A stretch of DNA of 64,000 bases, from NCBI GenBank assembly GCA_016179685.1, contig JACPCR010000081.1, forward strand, positions 46,602-110,601, read 5' to 3'. The DNA is from Planctomycetota bacterium. GTDB lineage: Bacteria > Planctomycetota > PUPC01 > JACPCR01. Positions 1-8,614 of the stretch are shown one piece after another (the first letter of the stretch is position 1; each line of letters begins with the position of its first letter). Below the pieces are notes generated by a model, which was not told the DNA's origin, did no database searches, and saw only the letters and a program-made list of their open reading frames with translations. The translations under genes and the position numbers were made by a program.

Positions 1-164
1 CATGAGTTGAGCTAACGGGAATCGGAATTGCTGCCTTGCTATGGGCCAAACCAAGCAGGCGCGAGGGCTGCAAAATTTTCGGGGGCCATTTCATTAGGGT
101 GGAACTAACTGAATACTTCCATCTCACGGATCGATAAGAAACCCAGTTGTTGGAGAGAGTTCAC

Positions 165-1229
165 ATGACACGAAGAGAGCGATTCCTAGCATTCGTGAAT
201 TTCGAGCCTGTCGACCGGGTGCCGCGCCGCGCCAGCTTCGTCGAGAGCCTGCGCCAGCGGATGACGCAGCACCTGGGCAAGGACCCTTACGCGTATTTTG
301 AGATGGACGGGGGCAGCGGGGCGGGCCTGCGTCCGCCCGAAGGCTACAAGTTTCCGAACTACTCTGCTTACCATCCGGGCCGCGAGCACGGCAAGAACGG
401 GTTTACCATTGACGGCAACGGCTGCGGTCATCAGTCCCACGGCTTCTACCATTTCACGCACTACTTGAGTCCGTTACGACACACGGACCGCCTCGAGGAG
501 ATCGAGGCCTATCCCATCGCCAGTAATGCCACCTGGCTGGACGATCGGATGAAGAAGGCCTGCGAGGAGGCGCACGCCCGGGGCGACTACGCCCAGATTT
601 TCGTGGGTCACATGTATGAAAACGCCTGGCAGGTGCGCGGTTACGAGCCGTTCTTGGTCGATCTGCTGACGCGGCGCGAAGCCGCGGAAGTGCTGCTCGA
701 TCGCTTCTTCGAGAACAACCTGCGGGCCGCGGAGGCCGCGGCCCGATGCGGCTACGATTGCATCGCCACCGGAGACGACGTGGCGAACCAGAAGACCCTG
801 ATGTTCCAGCCGGACCTGTGGCGCGAGGTCATGAAGACCCGGTGGGCGAAGGTGATCGCGGCCGCCCGGCGTCACAAGCCGGACATCCAGGTCTGGTATC
901 ATTCCGACGGCAATCTCACCGACATCCTCGACGACCTGGTCGAGATCGGCGTGACCATCCTGAATCCGGTCCAGCCCGAGTGCATGGACCCCGTGGCGGT
1001 CCGTCGCCGCTTTGGCAAACGCCTCGCTTTTGACGGCTGCATCGGGACGCAGACGACCTTCCCCTTCGGGACGACGAACGAGATGCGCCGGGTGGTGCGG
1101 AGTCTGGCGGAGGCGCTCGAGGCCCGAGCCGGCGGCCTCCTGCTATCGCCCACCCACGTGCTCGAGCCGGAGGTCCCGCCGGAGAACGTGGTGACCTTTT
1201 TCCGGACGTGCGACGAGCTGCGAGGTTGA
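165..1229 (+). CDS. Uroporphyrinogen decarboxylase (URO-D) superfamily protein
   Basis: A 354-residue protein of the URO-D fold. The N-terminus MTRRERFLAF followed by PVDRVPRR is the usual opening of the broad family that includes corrinoid methyltransferases (MtaA/MtbA-like) and many uncharacterised proteins beside sugar-catabolic genes. The ATG at 165 is preferred over in-frame TTG codons at 147 and 150 because a GGAGAG ribosome binding site sits 8 bases upstream. The C-terminal half keeps the barrel pattern, with a conserved WYHSDGN stretch and LNPVQPE. There is no haem-pathway neighbour, so it is probably not HemE. It ends 4 bp from the convergent sucD stop. The substrate cannot be deduced from sequence. 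Confidence 0.85.
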   Translation: MTRRERFLAFVNFEPVDRVPRRASFVESLRQRMTQHLGKDPYAYFEMDGGSGAGLRPPEGYKFPNYSAYHPGREHGKNGFTIDGNGCGHQSHGFYHFTHYLSPLRHTDRLEEIEAYPIASNATWLDDRMKKACEEAHARGDYAQIFVGHMYENAWQVRGYEPFLVDLLTRREAAEVLLDRFFENNLRAAEAAARCGYDCIATGDDVANQKTLMFQPDLWREVMKTRWAKVIAAARRHKPDIQVWYHSDGNLTDILDDLVEIGVTILNPVQPECMDPVAVRRRFGKRLAFDGCIGTQTTFPFGTTNEMRRVVRSLAEALEARAGGLLLSPTHVLEPEVPPENVVTFFRTCDELRG

Positions 1230-1233
1230 GCCT

Positions 1234-2103
1234 TCAGCTCATGAGGCGGGCCATGACGTCGCCGAACTCGGCGGGGCTGGGGACGATGGCGGCGCCGGCG
1301 TTCTTGAGCGCGGCGACCTTTTCGGCGGCGGTGCCCTTCCCGCCGGCAATGATCGCGCCCGCATGACCCATGCGCTTGCCTTTCGGGGCCGTCTGCCCCG
1401 CGATGAAGGCGGCGACCGGCTTGGACATCTTTTCTCGAATGAAGGCCGCCGCCTCTTCCTCCGCCGTGCCCCCGATCTCGCCGATGAGAACCACGGCCAC
1501 CGTATCCGCATCCGCCTCGAAAAGCTTCAGGGCGTCGACGAAGGTCGTGCCGATGATGGGATCGCCCCCGATACCGATGCACGTGGACTGGCCGATCCCC
1601 CGCTGACTGAGCTGCCAGACGGCCTCGTAAGTGAGGGTGCCGCTGCGAGAAACGACGCCAACGCTGCCCGGCTTGTGGATGTAGCCGGGCATGATGCCGA
1701 TCTTGCACTGCCCGGGGGTGATGATGCCGGGACAGTTGGGCCCGATGAGCCGGGCGGGACCGCCGGCGAGGGTCTTGCGGACATGGACCATGTCGGCGGC
1801 CGGGATGCCTTCGGTGATGCAGGCGATCAGGCGCAAGCCACCGTCCGCGGCCTCGAGAATGGCGTCCGAAGCAAACGCCGCGGGCACGAAGATCATCGTG
1901 GCCGTCGCCCCGGTCTTGCCCGCCGCCTCCGCGACGGTGTCAAAGACGGGCAGACCCTCGGCGGTCTCGCCGCCCCGGCCCGGCGTGACGCCTCCAACGA
2001 CGCGGGTCCCGTACTCGAGGCAGGCCCGGGTATGGAACGCACCCGCCTTGCCGGTGATCCCTTGACATAACACACGGGTATTCTTGTCCACCAGGACGGC
2101 CAT
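1234..2103 (-). CDS. sucD: Succinyl-CoA synthetase (ADP/GDP-forming) alpha subunit
   Basis: A 289-residue alpha subunit of the TCA-cycle ligase that makes succinate and ATP/GTP from succinyl-CoA. The N-terminal CoA-binding Rossmann domain opens with [20 protein letters not shown]. The middle part has [11 protein letters not shown], and the C-terminal ligase domain holds the phosphohistidine motif GHAGAII near residue 245. Length matches the family. It starts 6 bp after the sucC stop, so the two subunits are co-transcribed. A purine-rich GGAGAAAG lies upstream of the start. Confidence 0.97.
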   Translation of the reverse strand: MAVLVDKNTRVLCQGITGKAGAFHTRACLEYGTRVVGGVTPGRGGETAEGLPVFDTVAEAAGKTGATATMIFVPAAFASDAILEAADGGLRLIACITEGIPAADMVHVRKTLAGGPARLIGPNCPGIITPGQCKIGIMPGYIHKPGSVGVVSRSGTLTYEAVWQLSQRGIGQSTCIGIGGDPIIGTTFVDALKLFEADADTVAVVLIGEIGGTAEEEAAAFIREKMSKPVAAFIAGQTAPKGKRMGHAGAIIAGGKGTAAEKVAALKNAGAAIVPSPAEFGDVMARLMS

Positions 2104-2109
2104 GATTTC

Positions 2110-3282
2110 TCACTTTCTCCGGCTTCGGGCAAGCTGGACGACCTTCTGAGCGGCGTCGGCGAGGCCGACGGCGGTGACCAGGGTCAGGCCGGACTCCTCG
2201 AGCATGCGGCGTCCCCGCTCGACGTTCGTGCCCTCGAGCCGGACGACGAGGGGCACGCGGAGGCTGATCTCCTTGACGGCTGCGATGATGCCTTCGGCGA
2301 TCACGTCGCATCGCATGATCCCGCCGAAGATGTTCACCAGAATCGCTTCGACGTTGCGGTCCGCCAGGATGATCTTGAACGCGGCGGTGACCTTCTCGGT
2401 AGTGGCCCCGCCGCCGACGTCCAAAAAATTGGCCGGCTCACCCCCGTGCAGCTTGATGGTATCCATGGTCGCCATGGCGAGGCCGGCGCCGTTCACCATG
2501 CAGCCGATGTTGCCCGTCAGTCCGATGTAGCTGAGATCATGCTTCGAGGCCTCGACCTCGCGGGGGTCCTCCTGGGATAGGTCCCGCCAGGAGGCCGTCT
2601 CCGGATGCCGCCCCAGCGCGCTGTCGTCCACGTTGATCTTCGCGTCCAGGGCGAGAACCTTCTTCTCTTTCGTCACGACCAGAGGGTTGATCTCCGCCAG
2701 CGAGCAGTCCTCCGCGACGAAAAGCCGGCCCAGCGCGACCAGGATTCGGCTGAAGTCGTTCATCAGCCCGCGCTCCAGCCCGAGCCTGAGAAACACCCGG
2801 CGGGCCTGATAGGGCTGGAGGCCCAGGCCGGGATCGAAGACCTCGCGGAGGATTTTCTCCGGGGCGCGGGCGGCGACCTCCTCAATCTCGACGCCGCCCT
2901 CCCCGCAGACGATCAGGGTGGGGAGTCCAACGCCGCGGTCGATGACCATTCCGACGTAGATTTCGGCGGCGATGGACGACGGGGCCTCCACAAGCAAGGC
3001 GCTGACGCGCTGGCCATCGGGGCCGCTCTGGTGCGTGACAAGCTTCTGGCCCAGCAGCCTCGAGGCGAATTCTCGGGCCTCCTCGACACTGGATACCACC
3101 CGGATGCCCCCCGCCTTGCCGCGGCCGCCCGCGTGCACCTGGGCCTTGAGGATCGCTGGACCGCCGCCGAGACTCTCGACCGCGCTTCGCACCTGCCCAA
3201 GGTCCGTGACGACCGACCCGGGCGGGACGGGGATGCCGTAACGGGTAAAGATTTGCTTGGCCTGATATTCGTGGAGTTTCAT
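2110..3282 (-). CDS. sucC: Succinyl-CoA synthetase beta subunit
   Basis: A 390-residue ATP-grasp beta subunit. The conserved beginning [18 protein letters not shown] fixes the start at 3282; the open frame runs 27 codons further upstream but without family similarity. Visible motifs are GGRGKAGG (nucleotide binding), [26 protein letters not shown] and the VNIFGGI stretch of the CoA ligase domain. There is no good ribosome binding site directly before the ATG, since the upstream bases are pyrimidine-rich (CCCTCCTC), so initiation may depend on something else. It is followed immediately by sucD. The promoter must lie in or before the purine-rich tract beyond 3300. Confidence 0.97.
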   Translation of the reverse strand: MKLHEYQAKQIFTRYGIPVPPGSVVTDLGQVRSAVESLGGGPAILKAQVHAGGRGKAGGIRVVSSVEEAREFASRLLGQKLVTHQSGPDGQRVSALLVEAPSSIAAEIYVGMVIDRGVGLPTLIVCGEGGVEIEEVAARAPEKILREVFDPGLGLQPYQARRVFLRLGLERGLMNDFSRILVALGRLFVAEDCSLAEINPLVVTKEKKVLALDAKINVDDSALGRHPETASWRDLSQEDPREVEASKHDLSYIGLTGNIGCMVNGAGLAMATMDTIKLHGGEPANFLDVGGGATTEKVTAAFKIILADRNVEAILVNIFGGIMRCDVIAEGIIAAVKEISLRVPLVVRLEGTNVERGRRMLEESGLTLVTAVGLADAAQKVVQLARSRRK

Positions 3283-3394
3283 GAGGAGGGACACCGCAGG
3301 GCAAGAAGAAAGACACTGGCGACAGCGCGCCCGCGATCGATGACGCCAAGAGGGGGGAGGCACATTATAGATCGATCGCCCGGGGGATCAACGG

Positions 3395-3735
3395 CAGGGC
3401 CAGGGGGCCAGGGAGAGAGAAGAAGCAGGGAGCGGGAAGCGGTGAGCGGGCAGAAGGGGGACAGGGGCCAGGGGGCCAGGGGCCAGGGGGCCAAGGGCCA
3501 AGGGCCAAGGGCCAGGGGAACAGGGGGCCAGGGGCCAGGGGCCAGGGGGCCAGGGGAACAGGGGAACAGGGGACCAGGGAGAGAGAAGAAGCAAGGAGCG
3601 GGAAGCGGTGAGCGGGCAGAAGGGGGACAGGGGGACAGCGGACCAGGGGGCCACAGGACGAGGGGACCAGGGACCAGGGGACCAGGGACCAAGGGACCAA
3701 GGGACCAAGGGACAAGGGACAAGGGACAAGGAAGT
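3395..3735. repeat. Purine-rich low-complexity tract of CCAGGG/GGGCCA units
   Basis: About 340 bases are made almost only of A, G and a few C on the plus strand, built from overlapping units such as GGGCCAGG, GGGACCAG and GGGACAAG. A longer phrase beginning AGAGAGAAGAAGC and running through GGGAGCGGGAAGCGGTGAGC occurs twice, near 3414 and 3578, so the tract also holds a larger direct repeat. The long open frames here, including a proline-rich antisense one, follow from composition and are not genes. Related words recur on the opposite strand near 44040-44140. Confidence 0.85.
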
Positions 3736-4180
3736 TCAGAATCCAGAATGGGTGAGCAGTGAACAGCCACCAGCCCATAGTCATCAGTCAACCCCCAACC
3801 GATTGGCGGCGCACCCCTTGTTGGTTCTCACTCGGCCCCGCTCTTCACCACCAACCAACAACCGCCTTCAGCCTTTTCTCTTGCCTTCCGTCTCCCAGCG
3901 GGGTCCCTCCCAGCGTCCCGGCGGGACCCTTCCCATGGTGACTGGGCTTCTCCCCGCCAGGGGCTTCCCCTGCCCTCCCAACGTCCCGGCGGGATCCCCC
4001 CCATGGGGACTCGTACGGGAAGACAAGTCCGGGATTTTTCTTTTTACCTCCCAGCGGAATCCCTCCGGGATTTTGCCTTCTACTCTTGGTCTCCTCGCCC
4101 GTTGCCCGTTTGTGCTTCAGTGGCTGGTGCCTGTAGACTGAGGACTGACACCTGATGGCCATCTACGAAAGGACGACGCC
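3736..4180. other. Intergenic region with short CCGGCGGGA hairpin-like words
   Basis: No gene is supported in this stretch. It contains repeated phrases around 3895-4075, among them TCCCAGCGGGGTCCCTCC, CGTCCCGGCGGGA (twice) and CCCATGG.GACT, each partly self-complementary. The last 40 bases before 4181 carry the AAAGGA ribosome binding site of the formamidase-like gene. Confidence 0.5.
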
Positions 4181-5125
4181 ATGGCCCGGAAGGAAACTTC
4201 AAGGCACATCCGCCAGACCGGCGACTACTGCTTCACCTACAGCCCGTTTCACCGCCCCATAGCGGAAGTCAGGCCGGGCGAGAAGGTGGTGGTCCATACC
4301 ATCGACGCCTTTGGGAACAAGCTGAAAAGCCCGAGGGATCGAGCGACGGAGCTCTGCCATTTCCCGTTCGTCAACCCGCAGACGGGTCCGATTTTCGTTC
4401 GGGACGCCGCTCCCGGCGACACGCTGGCCGTGACGGTCCACCGGATCGATCCGGACCGCGACTATGCGGTGACGGCCCTCATCCCGCAGTTCGGAGCGTT
4501 GACAGGCACGCGGGCGACGGCGACGCTGAACGACGCGTTACCGGAGCAGACGCGCATCCTGCCGATCCGCAAGGGGCAGGTGCATTTCGGCCGCCGGATT
4601 CGCATTCCGTACCGCCCTTTCATGGGGACGATGGGAGTCGCGCCCCAGATCGAGGCCATCAACTGCCTCACGCCCAGTTACTACGGCGGCAACATGGACT
4701 GCGTCGAGACCTGTCCCGGCCACGAGGTCCAGTTCCCCGTACTCGTCGAAGGGGCGCATTTCTTCACCGGGGACGCACATGCCACCCAGGGCGACGGCGA
4801 GATCACGGGCGTGGCCTGCGAGCTGGCCGCCCGCGTGACTCTCAGCTTCCGCGTTATCAAGGGCCAGGCCATCCGCTGGCCCCGCATCCTCTCCCGGGAC
4901 TTCATCATGGTCGCCGGGAGCGCCCGGCCCCTCGATGACGCCCTCCGCATCGCCTGCGTGGAACTCATCGATTGGATGGCCGAAGATTATGGGTTCGACC
5001 GCCTCGAGGCCTACCACCTGCTCGGACAGGTCGTCCAAATCCGCGTTGGCAACATGGTCGACCCGAATTATACGGTCGTGGCGAAAATGCCCCGGAAGTA
5101 CCTGAACAGACGGGGGCGAGCATGA
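4181..5125 (+). CDS. Acetamidase/formamidase family protein
   Basis: A 314-residue member of the FmdA/AmdA family, which hydrolyses short amides such as formamide or acetamide to the acid and ammonia. Family signatures are the central SYYGGNMD segment and the catalytic or metal-site region FTGDAHATQGDGEI near residues 197-210. The length fits the shorter bacterial members. The start has an AAAGGA site 8 bases upstream. The stop overlaps the start of the nitrilase-like gene by 4 bp (ATGA), so the two are translationally coupled and probably work on related amide or nitrile substrates. The actual substrate is not readable from sequence. Confidence 0.9.
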   Translation: MARKETSRHIRQTGDYCFTYSPFHRPIAEVRPGEKVVVHTIDAFGNKLKSPRDRATELCHFPFVNPQTGPIFVRDAAPGDTLAVTVHRIDPDRDYAVTALIPQFGALTGTRATATLNDALPEQTRILPIRKGQVHFGRRIRIPYRPFMGTMGVAPQIEAINCLTPSYYGGNMDCVETCPGHEVQFPVLVEGAHFFTGDAHATQGDGEITGVACELAARVTLSFRVIKGQAIRWPRILSRDFIMVAGSARPLDDALRIACVELIDWMAEDYGFDRLEAYHLLGQVVQIRVGNMVDPNYTVVAKMPRKYLNRRGRA

Positions 5126-5910
5126 GGCTTCGAGTCGCCGGCGCGCAGATTCCCGTCGTCCGGGAGATCGCGGCCAACCTGTCCGCCCTCCATCGGGCCA
5201 TGGACTTCGCCCTCGCCGAAAAGGCGGACGTCCTCTTGACGCCCGAGGGGTCCCTGAGCGGCTACACCCCGCGGTTCGACACGGAGGAGGCGGGCCGGGC
5301 TCTCGAGGAGGTGACGGCGCGGGCAGGCCGCGCGGGACTGGGCCTCGCCCTCGGCACCTGCTTCGTCGAGCCGGAATCACGTCGCCGCTTCAACCAAATC
5401 CGCTTTTATGACGTGGATGGCCGTTACGTCGGCTTCCACAGTAAGCTCCTGCGATGCGGGACGCTCGAGGACCCGCCTCGGGGCGAGGTACAGGACTACG
5501 CCGAAAAGCCGCTCGAAGTGTTCCGGCTCAAGAACGTGCCCGTGGGGGGCCTGATCTGCAACGACCTCTGGGCGAATCCGGGCTGCACGCCGATGCCGGA
5601 TTCGCATCTGACCCAGCAGCTTGCACGCCTGGGGGCTCGCATCGTCCTCCACGCCGTCAATGGCGGCCGAGACGGCAGCGAGTTCTCCAAAGTCAACTGG
5701 GCCTTCCACGACTCGAATCTGCGCATGAGGGCCCAGGCCGGCCGGCTCTGGATTGTGACCGTGGACAACTGCCATCCCCCGCATATACCCTGTTCGGCCC
5801 CCAGCGGGGTGATCGATCCGGGTGGAAACTGGCTGGTGCAGGCCCCGCCACAAGGTGAACACTTTTTCGCGGCCACGATCGACCTTTCGGACACTCCGAA
5901 GACGGGTTGA
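5122..5910 (+). CDS. Carbon-nitrogen hydrolase (nitrilase superfamily)
   Basis: A 262-residue nitrilase-fold amidohydrolase. The start MRLRVAGAQIP at 5122 is chosen because it overlaps the formamidase stop and gives the classic family N-terminus; the frame extends upstream only as read-through of the previous gene. The Glu-Lys-Cys triad is visible: E in TPEGSLSGY, K in HSKLLRCG and C in GLICNDLW. The C-terminal part keeps the SGVIDPGGNW strand. No signal peptide, so cytoplasmic. Together with the preceding formamidase-like gene it forms an amide-degrading pair. Confidence 0.93.
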   Translation: MRLRVAGAQIPVVREIAANLSALHRAMDFALAEKADVLLTPEGSLSGYTPRFDTEEAGRALEEVTARAGRAGLGLALGTCFVEPESRRRFNQIRFYDVDGRYVGFHSKLLRCGTLEDPPRGEVQDYAEKPLEVFRLKNVPVGGLICNDLWANPGCTPMPDSHLTQQLARLGARIVLHAVNGGRDGSEFSKVNWAFHDSNLRMRAQAGRLWIVTVDNCHPPHIPCSAPSGVIDPGGNWLVQAPPQGEHFFAATIDLSDTPKTG

Positions 5911-5959
5911 GGGTCCCGAGAGCTTCCCTCTTCATCTCTCATGATCTGCATCCCTGCTT

Positions 5960-6193
5960 ATGAGAGTATTCCCTTGCCTGAAGAACTCCTCATTCCTCGC
6001 GTTCATTGCGGACAACGAGCCGCCGGGGATACACCGCGCCGGTTACAACGGCGTGGCCTCCATGATCCCCATGTCCAGCGACAACAACCTGTTCGTGCCG
6101 CTCTTCGCTGGCCTGGATTACGAGACGATCTCGCTCAGCGGTAACCGCCGGAAGGAGACCTTCTTTCGGGCTTTGCCCACGGTCCGCCCTTGA
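5960..6193 (+). CDS. Small conserved-looking protein or gene fragment, coupled to the next dehydrogenase
   Basis: A 77-residue reading frame containing FIADNEPPGIHRAGYNGVAS and NLFVPLFAGLDYE. These look like real protein rather than random translation and resemble the beginning of a larger enzyme. It ends in a TTGA overlap with the TTG start of the following dehydrogenase, the arrangement of translational coupling. I do not recognise the family. It may be the surviving 5' end of a decayed gene, since the last 20 residues look degenerate. No strong ribosome binding site is seen before the ATG. Confidence 0.45.
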   Translation: MRVFPCLKNSSFLAFIADNEPPGIHRAGYNGVASMIPMSSDNNLFVPLFAGLDYETISLSGNRRKETFFRALPTVRP

Positions 6194-7149
6194 CCCCTCT
6201 CTTTGTCATTCCTGACGATCTCCCTCCCCAGTTCGGGGGCGCCCCGGCGCTCCGGCTGCTCGAAGCACGGGGCCGGGTCGTCATCTACCCTTCCAGAGCC
6301 GCCAGCGAGGCGGAACTGATCGGACGCCTGCGCGGGGCGCTCGCCGCCCTCTGCGTCCGCAACTTCACTCGCTTCACCGCTGCGGTCCTTGACTCGCTAC
6401 CCGATTTGCGCCTCATCTCCCTTTCCGGCACCGGCACGGACAACGTGGACCTGGACGCGGCCGCGCGGCGCAACATCACGGTCTGCAATACCCCGGGCGC
6501 CTCTTCCGTCTCCGTGGCCGAGCATACCTTCGGGCTGATCCTCGCGGCCGCGCGCTCCATCCCCCTCTCCGATCGGACCGTCCGCCAAGGCCGATGGGAG
6601 CACCGGCACGGATTCGAATTGCAGGGAAAGACCCTGGGGCTCGTCGGGCTCGGCCGAATTGCCCAGCACGTCAGCCGGATCGCCCATGGCTTCGACATGC
6701 ACGTGCTGGCATGGTCGTTCACGAGGGACGAAGCCCGAGCCCGGGCGTGCGGCGTGGAGCAGGTGGAGCTTCCGGACCTGCTCGAACGGTCCGACGTCGT
6801 CAGCGTTCACGTACGGGTTTCGGATCGAACGCGGGGACTGCTGGGGCCCGCCGAGCTGGCGAGGATGAAGCCCACGGCTCTCCTCGTGAATACGGCTCGG
6901 GGGGCCGTGATCGACGAACTGGCCCTCGCCTGGGCCATCCAGGAGAAACGCATCGCCGGGGCCGCTCTCGACGTCTTCTGCCAGGAGCCCCTGCCCGCAG
7001 GACACCCCTTCCTCGGCCTCGATAACGTCGTGCTCAGCCCCCACGCGGGCTGGGTCACTCGGGAAGCGAATGAAAGGCTGATCCGCCTGCCCATCGAGAA
7101 TATCCTGGCCTTTCTCGATGGACGGCCGCAAAACGTGGTGCAAAAATAA
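6190..7149 (+). CDS. D-2-hydroxyacid dehydrogenase, NAD-dependent
   Basis: A 319-residue enzyme of the D-isomer-specific 2-hydroxyacid dehydrogenase family (phosphoglycerate/glycerate dehydrogenase type), interconverting a 2-hydroxy acid and a 2-keto acid. The Rossmann motif is GLVGLGRIAQHV near residue 150. The catalytic Arg is in LVNTARGAVIDE, the Glu in ALDVFCQEPLP and the His in LSPHAGW. The start is a TTG overlapping the stop of the small upstream frame. The last six codons and the stop lie within a 37-bp direct repeat shared with the downstream gene start. This is one of three such dehydrogenases in the window. Confidence 0.93.
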   Translation: MTPLFVIPDDLPPQFGGAPALRLLEARGRVVIYPSRAASEAELIGRLRGALAALCVRNFTRFTAAVLDSLPDLRLISLSGTGTDNVDLDAAARRNITVCNTPGASSVSVAEHTFGLILAAARSIPLSDRTVRQGRWEHRHGFELQGKTLGLVGLGRIAQHVSRIAHGFDMHVLAWSFTRDEARARACGVEQVELPDLLERSDVVSVHVRVSDRTRGLLGPAELARMKPTALLVNTARGAVIDELALAWAIQEKRIAGAALDVFCQEPLPAGHPFLGLDNVVLSPHAGWVTREANERLIRLPIENILAFLDGRPQNVVQK

Positions 7150-7234
7150 GATTCTTGAATGTCCGCGCGCGTGAGCGCGGTATCAGTCCTTGATGCCCAA
7201 AACGTGGTGCAAAAATAAGATTCTTGAATGTCCG
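7129..7234 (+). repeat. 37-bp direct repeat joining a gene end and the next gene start
   Basis: The 37 bases at 7129-7165 recur exactly at 7198-7234. Each copy runs through the dehydrogenase C-terminus QNVVQK, its TAA stop, and the ATG of the next gene. The 32 bases between contain a short GC hairpin (CCGCGCGCGTGAGCGCGG). This reads as a local duplication or slippage that created a second copy of the stop/start junction. A 19-codon mini-frame from the ATG at 7159 ends at the second copy of the stop. Confidence 0.95.
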
Positions 7235-8562
7235 AGCCGTCGAAAGAAAATCCGGATAGGCCCACGCCCAGGCTGGACGGGGCGGAATCGCTACCCGCCC
7301 CGCCGAGCGGCCCCGCGCCTGCGCACGCCGGAGCGGCCCCGGTCTCCACGGGCAGGTCGGCCACGCCGCAGCCGTCGCCGGACCTGGAGGACACGCGGCC
7401 GATGGAGGCTGCTCCGCCTCCCCAGATTCCCGGTTGGATGCCAGCGCTCCATCGGCTCTCGCTGGCCCTTGCGGTGCTCGGCCTGGGCCTGTGGCTGCTG
7501 GGCGTGGCCCGGCAGGGCGACCCGCTGGCCCGCGGGGCGGCGACGGCCCCGGGGTCCGTCTCCACCGGGGCGTGGAAAGCGGAGGGGGCCGGAGGGCGAT
7601 TCCGCGTGGCGGGTGACGCCGTATCGGCCCTGGCCTGGGACCTCCAGGGTCAAAGGCTGGCCATCGGCACGCGCGGCGGCCGCACGGAGGTGTGGGAGGT
7701 TTCACGAGGCCAGCGCGAGGCCAGCTTCCAGGCCGAAGGCGAGGTCGCCGCGCTCGCCTTCAAGCCTGCCGAAACGAACTCGTCGGGCGGCAGCTTCTCG
7801 CTCTACACCCTGCAAGGGGTTTTCCGGGATTCTGGCCTTGAAGCCTGCCAACTCCTGGAGTGGGACGGCGGCAGCGGTCTCCTGGTGGGCCGCCACGGCA
7901 TCCTGGGCGGCCGCGTTTCCGCCGCGGCCTTTGACGCGGCAGGGAAGCGCCTGGCCCTCATCTCGGGCGGAAGCATGGAAATTTGGGAGCTCGAAGCCAT
8001 GAGGGCGTCACAAACCGCCCTCGAAACGCTATGCCCGGCATCCCTGGCCGTCAGCACGGCCAGTGGTTACCATGCCGTGCTCGTCGGGGAACAGCGCGGG
8101 ACAGTCGCCCTCTTCACGGCCAGCACGGCCAGACTGGGTCGCAAGACCTTCCACGAAGGCATCGTCCGGACCGCCGTGTCCCTCGATGGATGCCGCGCTG
8201 CCGCAGGGTTCTCCCCCACCCTGGCGAAAGGCCGCCTGACGCCTCGGCCTATTCAATTCTGCGACGATTGGCAGAAGCCTGACCCGCCCATCCGGCAGCT
8301 TGAAGGAGTCCCAGGCGACGTGCGCAGCCTCCAGTTCAGCGGCGAATACCGCCTCATCGCCGTGTGCGTCTCGTTTATCGGCGAGACCAGGCCCTTTGAT
8401 CGCCTGCCCATCCTGGCCTCATGGGATTTGCACACCGGCAAGCTCCTGGGCACCATGGAACTCGAGACGGCGACGCGGCTCGCCCTGGCCTCGCCCGACG
8501 GGACGCGCCTGGCCAGCGCCTCGCCCGGAGGCGAGGTGCTCATCCAAAATATCCTTTTCTAG
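7228..8562 (+). CDS. Membrane-anchored WD40-like repeat protein
   Basis: A 444-residue protein. The first 65 residues are Pro/Ala-rich and disordered. A single hydrophobic helix (LALAVLGLGLWLLGV, about 78-92) then anchors it, and the rest is a beta-propeller-like series with WD40-style units such as VSALAWDLQGQRLAIGTRGG, TEVWEV, AAFDAAGKRLALISGGS and ALASPDGTRLASASPGG. This topology suggests a cytoplasmic proline-rich tail and an extracytoplasmic propeller, or the reverse. Function is unknown; WD40 propellers usually hold protein partners. The ATG lies inside the second copy of the 37-bp repeat. Confidence 0.8.
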   Translation: MSEPSKENPDRPTPRLDGAESLPAPPSGPAPAHAGAAPVSTGRSATPQPSPDLEDTRPMEAAPPPQIPGWMPALHRLSLALAVLGLGLWLLGVARQGDPLARGAATAPGSVSTGAWKAEGAGGRFRVAGDAVSALAWDLQGQRLAIGTRGGRTEVWEVSRGQREASFQAEGEVAALAFKPAETNSSGGSFSLYTLQGVFRDSGLEACQLLEWDGGSGLLVGRHGILGGRVSAAAFDAAGKRLALISGGSMEIWELEAMRASQTALETLCPASLAVSTASGYHAVLVGEQRGTVALFTASTARLGRKTFHEGIVRTAVSLDGCRAAAGFSPTLAKGRLTPRPIQFCDDWQKPDPPIRQLEGVPGDVRSLQFSGEYRLIAVCVSFIGETRPFDRLPILASWDLHTGKLLGTMELETATRLALASPDGTRLASASPGGEVLIQNILF

Positions 8563-8614
8563 TTTCCCGGCTTCGCAGTGCTCCCGCATTCCGAAAGCGG
8601 GAAACTCGTCCATC

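Noticed and set aside
1..164. Upstream gene end or RNA gene at the left edge
   Set aside because: No reading frame or tRNA-like fold could be supported in these bases.
165..1229. HemE (true uroporphyrinogen decarboxylase)
   Set aside because: Only superfamily-level similarity and no haem biosynthesis neighbours; the broad URO-D family call is safer.
3279..3791. Proline-rich minus-strand frames resembling a collagen- or PPE-like protein
   Set aside because: Entirely inside the CCAGGG low-complexity tract; all frames look repetitive, so the frame is a result of composition.
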